Source: Brevibacillus_D fluminis_A | GTDB taxonomy: Bacteria > Bacillota > Bacilli > Brevibacillales > Brevibacillaceae | Length of the DNA: 64,000 nt | Reading direction: 5' to 3' | Assembly (NCBI RefSeq): GCF_052072235.1 | Contig: NZ_CM125436.1 | Location: 3,900,001 to 3,964,000 of the forward strand | Shown here: one piece after another, positions 16,517 through 25,265 of the stretch | Layout of the letters: every line of letters begins with the position of its first letter | How positions within the stretch are numbered: position 1 is the stretch's first letter | Translations under genes and position numbers: made by a program | Notes under the pieces: model-generated | What the model was told of the DNA's origin: nothing | What the model saw: only the letters and a program-made list of their open reading frames with translations | Databases searched by the model: none

Positions 16517-16845
16517 CCCTCTTGGATACAATACTGCTCTACCTCGGCATGGCCGCCGTCACTTATCCTTCCAGACGGCTATTCCTCCGGTTGCCTAGCA
16601 AGTATTTTTCCCTCCGACTGCGCAACGGCTTGTCTTTCATTCCGATTGGCATTTTCGCGGCACTCATTTTTCCCACGCTCTTTTTGAAAGAAGGCCATCT
16701 TGCCTGGCAGCCGCTCTACCTATTAGCTGCGACGGTGTGCATGCTGCTGATGCGGCTGTCCAAAAACGTGTTCGTCAGCTTTGGCGTCAGTCTGGCTCTG
16801 GTCGTGCTGGTTTCAACCGGAATCATCCCGTTTCCTTGGAAATAA
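16513..16845 (+). CDS. azlD: AzlD family branched-chain amino acid exporter, small subunit
   Basis: 110 residues, four hydrophobic helices, with the conserved start region MAAVTYPSRRLFLRLP. AzlD is the small partner of AzlC. The start overlaps the azlC stop. No clear terminator follows before cheW, which has its own ribosome binding site. Confidence 0.88.
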   Translation: MTLLDTILLYLGMAAVTYPSRRLFLRLPSKYFSLRLRNGLSFIPIGIFAALIFPTLFLKEGHLAWQPLYLLAATVCMLLMRLSKNVFVSFGVSLALVVLVSTGIIPFPWK

Positions 16846-16910
16846 TGGTTTCGCCCTGACAGAAGCGGGAAAAAAAGAAATAGTTCGTCCATACAAAGGA
16901 GGGTCCGTTC

Positions 16911-17399
16911 ATGAGCACGCAAGTAAAAAAAGGGGCGGCAGACTGGGAAATGGCAGGCGACTCGCTGCAAACCATTCTGTTTCGAATGGGCGACGAGTTT
17001 TACGGATTGCCGATTGAAGCGATTAAAGAAATCATCAAGCCGTTGCCTGTGACCCGGTTTCCCCGCTCCCCTCAGTATGTGGAAGGGATTATCGATCTGC
17101 GCAACAAAATTTTGCCGATCATCAACCTGCGCAAGCTGTTTGGCCTCGAGTCCATTCCGCTCACAGAGGAAAGTCGCTTTATCGACATCCATATGGAAGG
17201 CATGCAGGTCGGCATCGTCGTCGATGCGGTGTCGGAGGTCGTGCGCATTCCGGTCTCGCAAGTGGAAGCGGCACCGGCGCTCATCGCCGGCGTGGATGGA
17301 AAATATTTGTACGGCGTCGCCCGCCTGCAGGATCGCCTGATTCTTTTGCTGGATTTACATGCAACGCTGGCGAGCATCCAGCCGGGTACAGCGCAATAG
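16911..17399 (+). CDS. CheW-like chemotaxis coupling protein
   Basis: 162 residues covering a single CheW domain: FYGLPIEAIKEIIKP near residue 30, VEGIIDLRNKILPIINLR near 60 and VARLQDRLILLLDL near 138. CheW couples chemoreceptors to the CheA kinase at the membrane. AAAGGAGGG precedes the ATG. No other chemotaxis gene lies in the window, so this is an isolated coupling protein. Confidence 0.9.
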   Translation: MSTQVKKGAADWEMAGDSLQTILFRMGDEFYGLPIEAIKEIIKPLPVTRFPRSPQYVEGIIDLRNKILPIINLRKLFGLESIPLTEESRFIDIHMEGMQVGIVVDAVSEVVRIPVSQVEAAPALIAGVDGKYLYGVARLQDRLILLLDLHATLASIQPGTAQ

Positions 17400-17445
17400 C
17401 GTTCCCGGGTCGCCACGCATTCGCGGCGAATCGATCCTTGCCTTT

Positions 17446-17520
17446 CCCCTCTCTCTTTTGGTACCATTACAATCAATGGCGGCTCCCCTGGAGCTATGTC
17501 ATGGGTGGGAGAGGGGCTTT
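17446..17520 (+). promoter_or_regulatory. Three-way-junction-like fold upstream of the purine permease
   Basis: CCCCTCTC (17446-17453) pairs with GAGAGGGG (17509-17516). Inside it are two hairpins, CCATT-ACAATC-AATGG and GCTCC-CCT-GGAGC. The shape resembles a small aptamer, but the junction bases do not match the known purine riboswitch. It may be a simple attenuator or an undescribed element. Confidence 0.35.
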
Positions 17521-17542
17521 ACTTTCGAAAGCAGGTTAAACG

Positions 17543-18850
17543 TTGCATAAATGGAATCATAAGCTTTTTGATTTAGCCGGACATCAGACCACCTGGCAAC
17601 GGGAAGTGATGGCCGGAACGGTTTCCTTTTTTACGATCGTGTACGTGCTCGCTGTCAATTCGGCGATTCTGGCAGACGCCGGGATTCCACTCGCAGCAGG
17701 GATCATCGCGACGGTTCTGACGGCATTTGCCGGCTGCCTGTTGATGTGCTTCCGCGCAAATGTACCGATCGTGCTTGTTCCCGGGATGGGCATCAATGCG
17801 ATGTTTGCCTTTACCGCGGTACAAGCCATGGGACTCACCTGGCAGGAAGCATTGGCTGCCGTTTTTGTTTCCGGCATTTTGTTCACGATTTTGTCGTACA
17901 CCAGCTTGGCGGCAAAAATTGCGGAATCGATCAGCGAGTCGCTGAAGGAAGCTATCACCGTGGGCATCGGTTTGCTCCTCACGTTGATCGGCTTGCAAAA
18001 AGGCGGCATCGTTGCGGCCAGCCCGACGACGTTCGTGACCTTGGGCAACTTTTCTGACCCGCACGTGCTGTTGACGCTGCTCACGCTTTGCCTTGCACTC
18101 GTCTTGTTTGTCCGCAAAGTGCCGGGGGGTTTTTTGATCACGGTCATTGCGGGCACGGTTCTGTCGATTGTAACAGGCCAAACGAATGCTGCGAACACCG
18201 CAGCAAGCAGCTTTTCCGCAGCGGACTATGCGTCTGTTTTTGCCGGCTTTTCGTTTGCCGGTTTGTTAAAACCCGCTTTCTGGATTGCCACCTTCTCGTT
18301 CACGCTTGTCGTCGTGTTCGAGAATATGGGACTGATCCACGGTTTTCTCGGCATGCTGGGGAAAGAGGAGAAGTTCTCCAAAGCCCTGCAGGCGAACGCC
18401 TTGTCTGTCATGCTGGCAGGCATTTTCGGCAGCAGTCCGACCGTTTCGACGGTGGAGAGCGCCGCCGGTATCGCCGCTGGAGGCAAGACCGGGTTAACCA
18501 GTCTGGTCACAGGCTCGCTGTTTTTGGTTTCCCTCCTGTTCCTGCCTTGGATCAAGTGGATTCCCGACAGCGCAATCGCTCCTATTTTGATTATTATCGG
18601 CGGGCTGATGGTGCAGAGCATCCAGAAAATCAACCTGCAAGATTTTTCCGAGGGGTTCCCTGCCTTCCTCATCATCGCGCTCATTCCGCTTACGTTCAGC
18701 ATCGTCGATGGGATCGCCTTTGGCTTCATCGCGTATCCGTTGCTGAAAGTGGCGATGGGCAGAGCGCGTGAGGTGGCCACTCCCCTTTATGTCATCGCAG
18801 GTTTGTTTCTGCTCAATTTTGCCCTGCATGCGCTTGGCACCGCTCTCTGA
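17543..18850 (+). CDS. NCS2 family purine permease (guanine/hypoxanthine type)
   Basis: 435 residues with 10-12 hydrophobic helices. LVPGMGINAMFAFT near residue 76 and the GSSPTVSTVESAAGIAAGGKTG segment region near 293-314 are the AzgA/PbuG-type signatures, distinct from the xanthine/uracil branch. These proteins import guanine, hypoxanthine or adenine with protons. The TTG start has only a weak AGCAGG upstream; an internal start is possible. A structured leader precedes it and a strong terminator follows. Confidence 0.88.
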   Translation: MHKWNHKLFDLAGHQTTWQREVMAGTVSFFTIVYVLAVNSAILADAGIPLAAGIIATVLTAFAGCLLMCFRANVPIVLVPGMGINAMFAFTAVQAMGLTWQEALAAVFVSGILFTILSYTSLAAKIAESISESLKEAITVGIGLLLTLIGLQKGGIVAASPTTFVTLGNFSDPHVLLTLLTLCLALVLFVRKVPGGFLITVIAGTVLSIVTGQTNAANTAASSFSAADYASVFAGFSFAGLLKPAFWIATFSFTLVVVFENMGLIHGFLGMLGKEEKFSKALQANALSVMLAGIFGSSPTVSTVESAAGIAAGGKTGLTSLVTGSLFLVSLLFLPWIKWIPDSAIAPILIIIGGLMVQSIQKINLQDFSEGFPAFLIIALIPLTFSIVDGIAFGFIAYPLLKVAMGRAREVATPLYVIAGLFLLNFALHALGTAL

Positions 18851-18860
18851 TGGCGCGAGC

Positions 18861-18899
18861 CCACCCCCTTTCCTTGTAACAGGAGAGGGGGTGTTTTTA
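18861..18899. terminator. Bidirectional terminator between permease and unknown gene
   Basis: CACCCCCTTTCCT pairs with AGGAGAGGGGGTG and is followed by five T on the plus strand. Confidence 0.85.
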
Positions 18900-19565
18900 T
18901 TCCTTTTGACCGCTCGCCAAATATGCGTAGTTAACCCAGACCATCTCCTCGATCCCCAAAATCTCCTTGAACAAATCGACGGAATCGTACAAAACCGATC
19001 CCCCCGTTTCTTCCTCCACCTCTGTCAGCACGTGGATGTCGAACAAAGAGCGAAGCTGGGCAATCTGTTTGTGCGACAGGAAGCGGCCGAAGCAATGGGG
19101 TCGGAACCTCGAGATTCCTTTCCACACTTCGCGCTTGAACGGTTCCGAGCGAACCACCTGATCCAAAATCGTTTCATACTCCAGCCGCAGCTGTTCATTT
19201 TCCCAAAACTCATCAATCTGTTCCACCTCGGGATGCCGCTTGGTGAACAGGCATTCTGCCAGCTCGATGTCGAGCGAATAGCTGATCGTGGCGGATGTCG
19301 TCTCCGTTCCGCCGTCAAAAAGCCGGAATCCCCACCCGCTTTCTTCTGAGTCGTGGAACCAGAGCAGCGGGACATAATGGCTCGATAAGCCCAGCAAAAA
19401 GCTCATGGTCTCGGCCCGCTCGATGCACTCGTCCTGCAGGAAAAACGCGTTCCAGTCATTATTGACGCGCTTGTGGAAAAATGGCTGCTTGGCTTTGGGC
19501 AGCGTATGTATTACTTTCGGCTCATACTTACGCGGGTATAAGATACCGGTTGTAAACTCACTCAT
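18897..19565 (-). CDS. Uncharacterised 222-residue protein
   Basis: A soluble acidic/aromatic protein starting MSEFTTGILYPRKYEPKV. The start is the ATG after GTGAATTCG; the ribosome binding site is weak (AAGCGG), and the frame stays open upstream, so a longer product is possible. It contains no membrane segment or motif I recognise. The gene stands alone between two terminators. Confidence 0.6.
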   Translation of the reverse strand: MSEFTTGILYPRKYEPKVIHTLPKAKQPFFHKRVNNDWNAFFLQDECIERAETMSFLLGLSSHYVPLLWFHDSEESGWGFRLFDGGTETTSATISYSLDIELAECLFTKRHPEVEQIDEFWENEQLRLEYETILDQVVRSEPFKREVWKGISRFRPHCFGRFLSHKQIAQLRSLFDIHVLTEVEEETGGSVLYDSVDLFKEILGIEEMVWVNYAYLASGQKE

Positions 19566-19686
19566 CGAATTCACACCGCTTTCTATCGCAGATTGGAAAC
19601 TACCTACTATGTACCCGAACCAGCTGCATGAAAAACCAGGTTGCTTATTCGCTCTTTCATTATTTTTATTCCGGAACAGCTTGGTT

Positions 19687-20259
19687 TTATGAATCGAGAA
19701 GCTTTTGGAATCGGCTGGTGTGGATGACGGTATGGACCGCCCCTTCCGGACGCAGCTCGGAGCGGAACAGATGAACCTCCCGCGCTTGCCAGCGTGCAGG
19801 CGGCATCTCCAGCAGACGCTCATCCCACTCGGGCAAAGGGAGCACGGGCACATGCGGTCCGCGTGCCAGCGTGATGTGCGGATGGTACGGACGACGGTCA
19901 TAATGCAGTCCCTCGTGCAAATCAAACCGTTTGCCCAACAAAAGATGCAGCTGCGAAAGCACTTTGCGCTGGCCGTTTAAGCCCAGCCAGAGAACGCGCG
20001 GCTTTTCGGCGCGGGGGAACGCCCCGAATGAGCCTAAGACCAGTGTAAACGGTTCGATGATGGAGCTGACCAGATCCATGTCTTTGCATATGAGCGGGAT
20101 CAGCGCGTCTTCCACATCGCCGAGAAAATGAAGTGTCAAATGCAGGTTGGCCAGCGGCTGCCACCGGTCTGCACCGATCTCTCCTTTCAGCTTGTCTTGG
20201 ATGCGGGTGATGGATTGGATTGCGGCATCAGGCAGCTGCAAGGCAACGAATAAACGCAT
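19687..20259 (-). CDS. thpR: RNA 2',3'-cyclic phosphodiesterase (ThpR/LigT)
   Basis: 190 residues of the 2H phosphoesterase superfamily. The two catalytic H-x-T-x motifs are HLTLHFLG near residue 44 and HITLARG near 136, each in one half of the bilobed fold. The enzyme opens 2',3'-cyclic phosphates on RNA to 2'-phosphates. GGAGG lies eight bases before the ATG. Upstream on the same strand is an unrelated gene ended by a hairpin. Confidence 0.9.
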   Translation of the reverse strand: MRLFVALQLPDAAIQSITRIQDKLKGEIGADRWQPLANLHLTLHFLGDVEDALIPLICKDMDLVSSIIEPFTLVLGSFGAFPRAEKPRVLWLGLNGQRKVLSQLHLLLGKRFDLHEGLHYDRRPYHPHITLARGPHVPVLPLPEWDERLLEMPPARWQAREVHLFRSELRPEGAVHTVIHTSRFQKLLDS

Positions 20260-20284
20260 GCGGACATCCTCCCAGTGAAAAAGA

Positions 20285-20312
20285 AATAGGCCCAATCGAT
20301 TCGTTGGGCCGC
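20285..20312 (-). terminator. Terminator after the gene downstream of surE
   Basis: On the minus strand GGCCCAA-CGAATCGA-TTGGGCC is followed by a T-rich run. Confidence 0.75.
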
Positions 20313-20345
20313 ATGTGTTTTCATTGTGTTCCATTCCTATCCATT

Positions 20346-21401
20346 TTATGTATGACAATACGGGTCTCCCTCAATGCCGTGCCGCTTGGCAAGGGCCGAA
20401 AGTCGCTCCGCAAACGAGTCATCCAATTCGAGATGGTACACCTTGCCGCGTTCATAGCGCAAAATCGGATATGCGCCGCACGCAAGCGGAGAAGCATCCA
20501 CGGTTTCCACATAGGCGGGCAGCGCATAAAGGAAGCGGGCGAACGGATTGGCTTCATCCTCTGTGGTATGCACCACTTCAAAAAGCGGATACAGCATCGG
20601 CGTGACGAACAGCCACAGCACGCCTTGCTGCTCGCCCGCCCAAATCGTGAACGCGGATTCGCGAACCTCGCTGCGTGAATGTCTGCGCATGACCAGCACC
20701 GCCTGCTGCACCGTTTGCATCAGGCGCGCCTGCGCGTCTTCCTCGCCTTCCGCTTGCACCCATTTGGCATAATCGAACAAGTAAGCAGTCCCTGCCTGCG
20801 CAAACACGTCGTCAGCGAGATCGCCAGCGGCAATCGAGATCAGCGCTTCTTCCTTCACCTCATCGATGCCGGTCGGCTGCATCTCGTGTTCCTTGGGCTC
20901 CTCATCGTATAAATAGCGGATCAGCCCGAGAACATGAGCCTGCTCAGCAGCGGAAAAATTGCACGTCTCCGAAAAAATATGGGTGATTTCGCCGTCCGCA
21001 AAAGACAGATAGTGAATCGGCAATTCCGGCTGTTCGATCATGCGCAGCGCCATGTAGCGCTCGTCGTCCTGCTTGATATTGAGCTTTAACGGAAAGCCGA
21101 GCGGTTCGAGCGGATCGGCAAGTGTCCAAATCACCGCCAAAAGCGCCCCCTTGTATGTCTTGAATTCGACTGAAACCGCATCCCGTGTGGCGTCGGAAAA
21201 AGCATCGATGCTTTCGAACACGAGAAACAGCTCGACATCGCCTTCGCTGTTCACCCGGGCAAAATACGGCAGCCCTTCGTCACGGACATGGTGGTACAAG
21301 TCAGAAAAGGCAGACGCTTCAAGGACTTCCCCCATCGTGCGGGAAGATGGCGACGCAAGCGTCGGGTCTGGTGAAAAAACAGGGCGAAACGACTCGCTCA
21401 C
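20346..21401 (-). CDS. Uncharacterised 351-residue protein coupled to surE
   Basis: The GTG start overlaps the surE stop (GTGA), so the two are translated together. The protein is soluble and acidic, with two similar-looking halves in which short beta-rich blocks alternate with helices, for example VEFKTYKGALLAVIW near 78 and ESAFTIWAGEQQGVLWLFV near 250. I do not recognise a family. Position after surE hints at nucleotide or stress metabolism, but that is only association. Confidence 0.65.
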   Translation of the reverse strand: MSESFRPVFSPDPTLASPSSRTMGEVLEASAFSDLYHHVRDEGLPYFARVNSEGDVELFLVFESIDAFSDATRDAVSVEFKTYKGALLAVIWTLADPLEPLGFPLKLNIKQDDERYMALRMIEQPELPIHYLSFADGEITHIFSETCNFSAAEQAHVLGLIRYLYDEEPKEHEMQPTGIDEVKEEALISIAAGDLADDVFAQAGTAYLFDYAKWVQAEGEEDAQARLMQTVQQAVLVMRRHSRSEVRESAFTIWAGEQQGVLWLFVTPMLYPLFEVVHTTEDEANPFARFLYALPAYVETVDASPLACGAYPILRYERGKVYHLELDDSFAERLSALAKRHGIEGDPYCHT

Positions 21402-22201
21402 TCCCTGTTCTCCCCTTTGCCAAGCCCCTTGATCGATGGCCAGCTGGCAATGTCCGCAAGCAGCGTGCGGTCCGTCGCATCGATATGGACCGGCGTGACC
21501 GTCACATACCCTTGTTTCATCAGCCAGTAATCCTCATCCGTATCCGGGATGTCCTGGTCCGGATATTCGCGCTGGAGCCAATAGCCGCCTTCCTGGTGGT
21601 GGTACACATCGGCGTAATGGTTCAGCGAAAGCGATGCGGGACGAACTCCCTTGATGTCGGCGAGCGGCAGATGCGGCACATTCACGTTCCAGAACACATC
21701 GGCAGGCAATGAGCGCAGGCGTGCCTTCTCCGCCAATTCCGCGAGAATCGGACTGACGATTTCTTTCGCTTGGCCATAGTCCTCCCCATGGAAGAAATTG
21801 TCGTACGACAGCGCTACCGCCGGCACCCCAAGAATCACCGCCTCGCGCGCCGCGCTGCATGTCCCGGAGTAGTAAATGTCCCGTCCCAAATTGTTGCCGA
21901 CGTTGATGCCGGAAAACACGATGTCCGGCTTTTCTTCCCCATATAACAAAAAGTAGGCGGCCTTGACGCAGTCAGCCGGATTCCCATTGACGGCCCACGC
22001 TTTTACCGGCAGCCCATAAAACGCATGTTCCCTGGGCGCAAGCGCCTCCCGATACGTAATGCCGTGGCCGACCCCACTTTTCTCCTCTTGGGGCGCTACT
22101 ACATGAATCTCCGCATCCGGGATGGCGAGCAACGCTTCTGCAAGCACACGGATTCCCTGGGCATTGATCCCATCATCATTCGTAACCAAAATTCGCAACA
22201 T
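21398..22201 (-). CDS. surE: 5'/3'-nucleotidase SurE
   Basis: 267 residues. The opening MLRILVTNDDGINAQGI carries the metal-binding Asp-Asp pair, GKSGVGHGITYRE-like (EEKSGVGHGIT, near residue 41) and FSGINVGNNLGRD near 96 give the rest of the active site. SurE removes phosphate from nucleoside monophosphates and survives stress in stationary phase. A GAGGAGGG site precedes the ATG. A gene of unknown function is coupled to its stop. Confidence 0.95.
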   Translation of the reverse strand: MLRILVTNDDGINAQGIRVLAEALLAIPDAEIHVVAPQEEKSGVGHGITYREALAPREHAFYGLPVKAWAVNGNPADCVKAAYFLLYGEEKPDIVFSGINVGNNLGRDIYYSGTCSAAREAVILGVPAVALSYDNFFHGEDYGQAKEIVSPILAELAEKARLRSLPADVFWNVNVPHLPLADIKGVRPASLSLNHYADVYHHQEGGYWLQREYPDQDIPDTDEDYWLMKQGYVTVTPVHIDATDRTLLADIASWPSIKGLGKGENRE

Positions 22202-22338
22202 CCGCTATTCCCTCCTCGTACGCTTGCGGTCATTGTCAATCAATCGGATGGCCATTCCCGTGTGCCGCATGATCACCGCCATGCGGACTGGAAAAGGCTT
22301 TCCGAAACGAAGTTTTTTTAACTGTAGCATTCCTGGCG

Positions 22339-22365
22339 AAAAAAAACCACCGTCACGGTGGTTTT
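22339..22365 (-). terminator. Terminator after the subtilase gene
   Basis: AACCACCGTGACGGTGGTT followed by eight T on the minus strand. Confidence 0.9.
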
Positions 22366-22382
22366 CTGGAACTGTTGGGCAA

Positions 22383-23327
22383 TTACGCCCGCTTGCGCTG
22401 CCTGCCGCTAAGCTGGAGCGCTCGCAGGCCGGAAACATGGGCAGCGGCCATCGAGGTGCCATCCAATACGCGGTAGCCTTTATTCAGCCAGGTGGATTTG
22501 ATGGCAACGCCGGGCGCGTAGGTCCTGACTTTGCGTCCGCGCGAGCTGAATTCAGCCATTCGTCCTTGCTGGTCAATGGCCCCAACCGCGATTACATTCC
22601 GGTAAGCTGCGGGGTACTCGACCGCACCGCCGTTGTTTCCTGCCGATGCGACCATGATGATGCCTGCACGTGACGCCTGATCGATGGCATGCCGCATGAC
22701 AGGGGAATCTTCGCTCGTGCCAAAGCTCATGTTGATGATGTGCATCTTGTTTTCGATCGCCCAGCTGATTCCCTCGGCAATATCGGCAACTTCCGCCGCC
22801 CCTTCTCCGTTAAATGCGTGAATATCGTATAACTCAACGCCGGGAGCGACCCCGACGATCCCTTTGTTGTCCATCACCGCTGCAATGGTGCCTGCCACAT
22901 GCGTGCCATGCCCGTTCGTTTGGGACGATGGCCCCGCAAGCGACACGCCCCCTTTCACTTGCCCTTGCAAGTCAGGATGTTTGCGCGAGATGCCGGTATC
23001 AAGCACGGCCACGCGGATTCCCTCGCCCTTTGTCCGTTTCCAGAGCGCGGGCGCCCCTATGGTTTCCACTCCCCATGGGATGGCATCCGTCTCGGCCTGG
23101 CTTTTCGAGACAACCGGCGCATGCAGCTTCACGGTGATATTGTCCGACACCATATATTTGACTTTTCCCAATTGCTTTGTCAGCGATTCAACATATTCTT
23201 CCGGCAAAACAATCGAGCGTAGTGCGTCCAGATGGCGCAGCCCGAAAATGATGGCCCGCTCCTTGGCAAGGCACTCTGTGCAATGATGATAGCTTTGCTG
23301 TGTCAATAGTGTGAGAATCTTTTGCAC
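22383..23327 (-). CDS. Subtilisin-like (S8) serine protease, intracellular type, C-terminally short
   Basis: 314 residues. The catalytic triad is Asp110 (VAVLDTGIS), His140 (NGHGTHVAGT) and Ser292 (DGTSMAAAHVSG), with oxyanion Asn231. There is no signal peptide; residues 20-75 look like an inhibitor_I9-type propeptide. The protein ends only 22 residues after the catalytic serine with a basic tail (GRQRKRA), whereas subtilisins continue for about 50 residues. Also, the usual Pro in GTSMAAPH is Ala. GTG start chosen because GGAGGGG precedes it. A strong terminator follows at once, so a frameshift is not obvious. Confidence 0.82.
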   Translation of the reverse strand: MQKILTLLTQQSYHHCTECLAKERAIIFGLRHLDALRSIVLPEEYVESLTKQLGKVKYMVSDNITVKLHAPVVSKSQAETDAIPWGVETIGAPALWKRTKGEGIRVAVLDTGISRKHPDLQGQVKGGVSLAGPSSQTNGHGTHVAGTIAAVMDNKGIVGVAPGVELYDIHAFNGEGAAEVADIAEGISWAIENKMHIINMSFGTSEDSPVMRHAIDQASRAGIIMVASAGNNGGAVEYPAAYRNVIAVGAIDQQGRMAEFSSRGRKVRTYAPGVAIKSTWLNKGYRVLDGTSMAAAHVSGLRALQLSGRQRKRA

Positions 23328-23407
23328 CTGTTTACCCCTCCGACAAAGGAAATCCCTTTTTTGTTCATCGTATGAGCATGACAGGAGCCGAGAACCGGTC
23401 GATTCGC

Positions 23408-23830
23408 CTATTCTCCCACAATTTGTTGCCAACGCTCGCGCCACACGATGCCATCGGCAATCCAGCTTTCCACCTGCTCCTGCTTGTCAGCGGGAATTCC
23501 GAGGAGCACGGCGATGCGGCGAATTTCGCATTGCTCGGCGACGGAGAGCTTGCGGTCAATCAAAGCGATATGGTACAGCTGCCGTATCACAGTTAGTTTG
23601 GATGTCAAGTCAAGCGGAAGCATCTCCTCGACGATTTCTTCCGGCGATTTCGGATGGTCCAAATCGTCCATCAATACTTGCCGTTCGCGCAAGTTGAAAT
23701 GTTCGTTATTGACCATCTGCGAAATGCTTGTCATCTCTTTCATACCCATATATCCATCCGCATGACCGACGCAAATCATTAAACGGATTGAAGCAAATAG
23801 CAATTGTTTATCTTTAATCAATGTTGGCAA
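23408..23830 (-). CDS. TerB-like (tellurite-resistance B domain) protein
   Basis: 140 residues, all helical. GHADGYMGMKE near residue 22 and the second-half IALIDRKLSVAEQCEIRRIA near 88 are the two acidic metal-binding repeats of the TerB fold. Such proteins are cytosolic and linked to stress or metal responses, but their activity is unknown. The start is a TTG with a weak GAGAG site. A short gap separates it from the subtilase gene on the same strand, so the two may share a transcript. Confidence 0.7.
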   Translation of the reverse strand: MPTLIKDKQLLFASIRLMICVGHADGYMGMKEMTSISQMVNNEHFNLRERQVLMDDLDHPKSPEEIVEEMLPLDLTSKLTVIRQLYHIALIDRKLSVAEQCEIRRIAVLLGIPADKQEQVESWIADGIVWRERWQQIVGE

Positions 23831-23914
23831 TCTGTATCACTCTCACTTTTTTATTCCTTTTCCTAATTATACGATGAAAAAAGAAAACGGTTGCAAAAAA
23901 TTGTGTCAGAGTAC

Positions 23915-23948
23915 AAAACCCTTCCCCGGTAATTGCAGGGAAGGGTTA
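23915..23948 (-). terminator. Hairpin at the end of CNNM copy 2
   Basis: AACCCTTCCC pairs with GGGAAGGGTT; on the minus strand it overlaps the stop codon and is followed by TTTTG. Confidence 0.65.
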
Positions 23949-25265
23949 ATTTTCCACAGCTGGAACCGGCAGTTTGCGGATCAGCACACGGGTAATGCGA
24001 TAATGGTCAACCTCGGTGACCTCGAATTCGTACCCATCCTTTTGAACAACATCACCGACGACCGGAGAATGATCGATCTGCATATAAATCCACCCTGCCA
24101 GCGTGTCCACCTCGGACGATTCCAGGGTAATCTCGAGAAAATCGTTAACTTCTTCCAACAGCATGCGGCCATCAAGCGAAAGTTCGTCATTCGTCCGTTC
24201 GATTTCCGGACGCTCGTCATCGAATTCGTCCTGGATGTCGCCGACGATTTCTTCCATTATATCTTCAAGCGTGACCAGACCTGCCGTCCCGCCGTATTCG
24301 TCGATCAAAATGGCCATTTGGCCGCGCTGTTTTTGCAGCATCGTCAACAAGGTGCTGATCGAGATCGTTTCCGGAACACTGAGAACGGGACGCATGATGT
24401 TTTCCAGATCCTCGCTTCTGTCCTCCAAGACAGAGGTCAGCAAGTCTTTGATGTGCAGGACACCTCTCACATGGTCCTTATCGCCGTCGACCACCGGATA
24501 ACGGGTGAAGCGGCCGTTTCTCACCAGCTCGACATTGTCCTGAAACGGGTCGCGCAAGTTCAGCACGGTCATATCGGTTCGCGGCACCATGATTTCGCGC
24601 GCCATCGTCTCGGAAAAATCAAAGATATTATCCACCAGCATCAATTCCGTTTGATCGATATAGCCGCTTTTATGGCTTTCGTTGACCAGAATCCGGATCT
24701 CTTCCTCTGTATGGGCCGCCTCCTGGACTTGCGTCGAAATGCCGAACAGCCTCAAGATCAGATTGGCCGACCAGTTGAGAAACGCGATGAACGGGTACAT
24801 GATGCGATAAAACCATTGGATCGGACGCGCCACATGCAAGGCGATCCACTCCGACCGTTGAATCGCAAGCGACTTGGGGGCAAGCTCCCCCATCACAATG
24901 TGCAGGAAGGTAATGATGGCAAACGCGATGATCCCCGAAATCGTCGTCGTCCACGGCTCGCCGACACCAAAATAATGAAAAAGCGGATCAAGCAGATGGG
25001 CGATCGCCGGCTCGCCCAGCCAGCCAAGCCCGAGAGAAGCGAGGGTGATGCCCAGCTGGGTCGCAGATAAATACGCGTCCAGATGGTGGATCAGCCGCTC
25101 CACATGCCGAGCCTTTGCATTGCCCTCGGCAATCAGCTGCGTAATGCGAGACTCGCGTACCTTGACCACAGCGAATTCGGTTGCCACAAAAAAACCGTTC
25201 AAAAACACCAGAATGAGCACGAACGCGAGCCGCAGCAAAATGCTGCCCACACCATCCTCGATCAC
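23946..25265 (-). CDS. CNNM/CorC (HlyC) family membrane protein, copy 2
   Basis: 439 residues with the same order as the copy at 3280: DUF21 membrane domain (FVLILVFLNGFFVATEFAVV near residue 14, two further hydrophobic stretches to about 150), CBS pair (about 200-320) and C-terminal CorC_HlyC domain. Conserved stretches such as LGITLASLGLGW and DEYGGTAGL occur in both copies. Likely role is Mg2+/Co2+ export or its control. Unlike copy 1 it has a leader of about 300 nt with an internal terminator. The start has a strong GAGGAGGAGG site. Confidence 0.85.
   Translation of the reverse strand: MIEDGVGSILLRLAFVLILVFLNGFFVATEFAVVKVRESRITQLIAEGNAKARHVERLIHHLDAYLSATQLGITLASLGLGWLGEPAIAHLLDPLFHYFGVGEPWTTTISGIIAFAIITFLHIVMGELAPKSLAIQRSEWIALHVARPIQWFYRIMYPFIAFLNWSANLILRLFGISTQVQEAAHTEEEIRILVNESHKSGYIDQTELMLVDNIFDFSETMAREIMVPRTDMTVLNLRDPFQDNVELVRNGRFTRYPVVDGDKDHVRGVLHIKDLLTSVLEDRSEDLENIMRPVLSVPETISISTLLTMLQKQRGQMAILIDEYGGTAGLVTLEDIMEEIVGDIQDEFDDERPEIERTNDELSLDGRMLLEEVNDFLEITLESSEVDTLAGWIYMQIDHSPVVGDVVQKDGYEFEVTEVDHYRITRVLIRKLPVPAVEN

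Noticed and set aside
17446..17520. Known purine riboswitch
   Set aside because: The conserved junction and loop bases of the class are absent.
22203..22280. 25-codon minus-strand frame just before surE that could be a leader peptide
   Set aside because: No ribosome binding site precedes its ATG, and the surE start has its own strong site.
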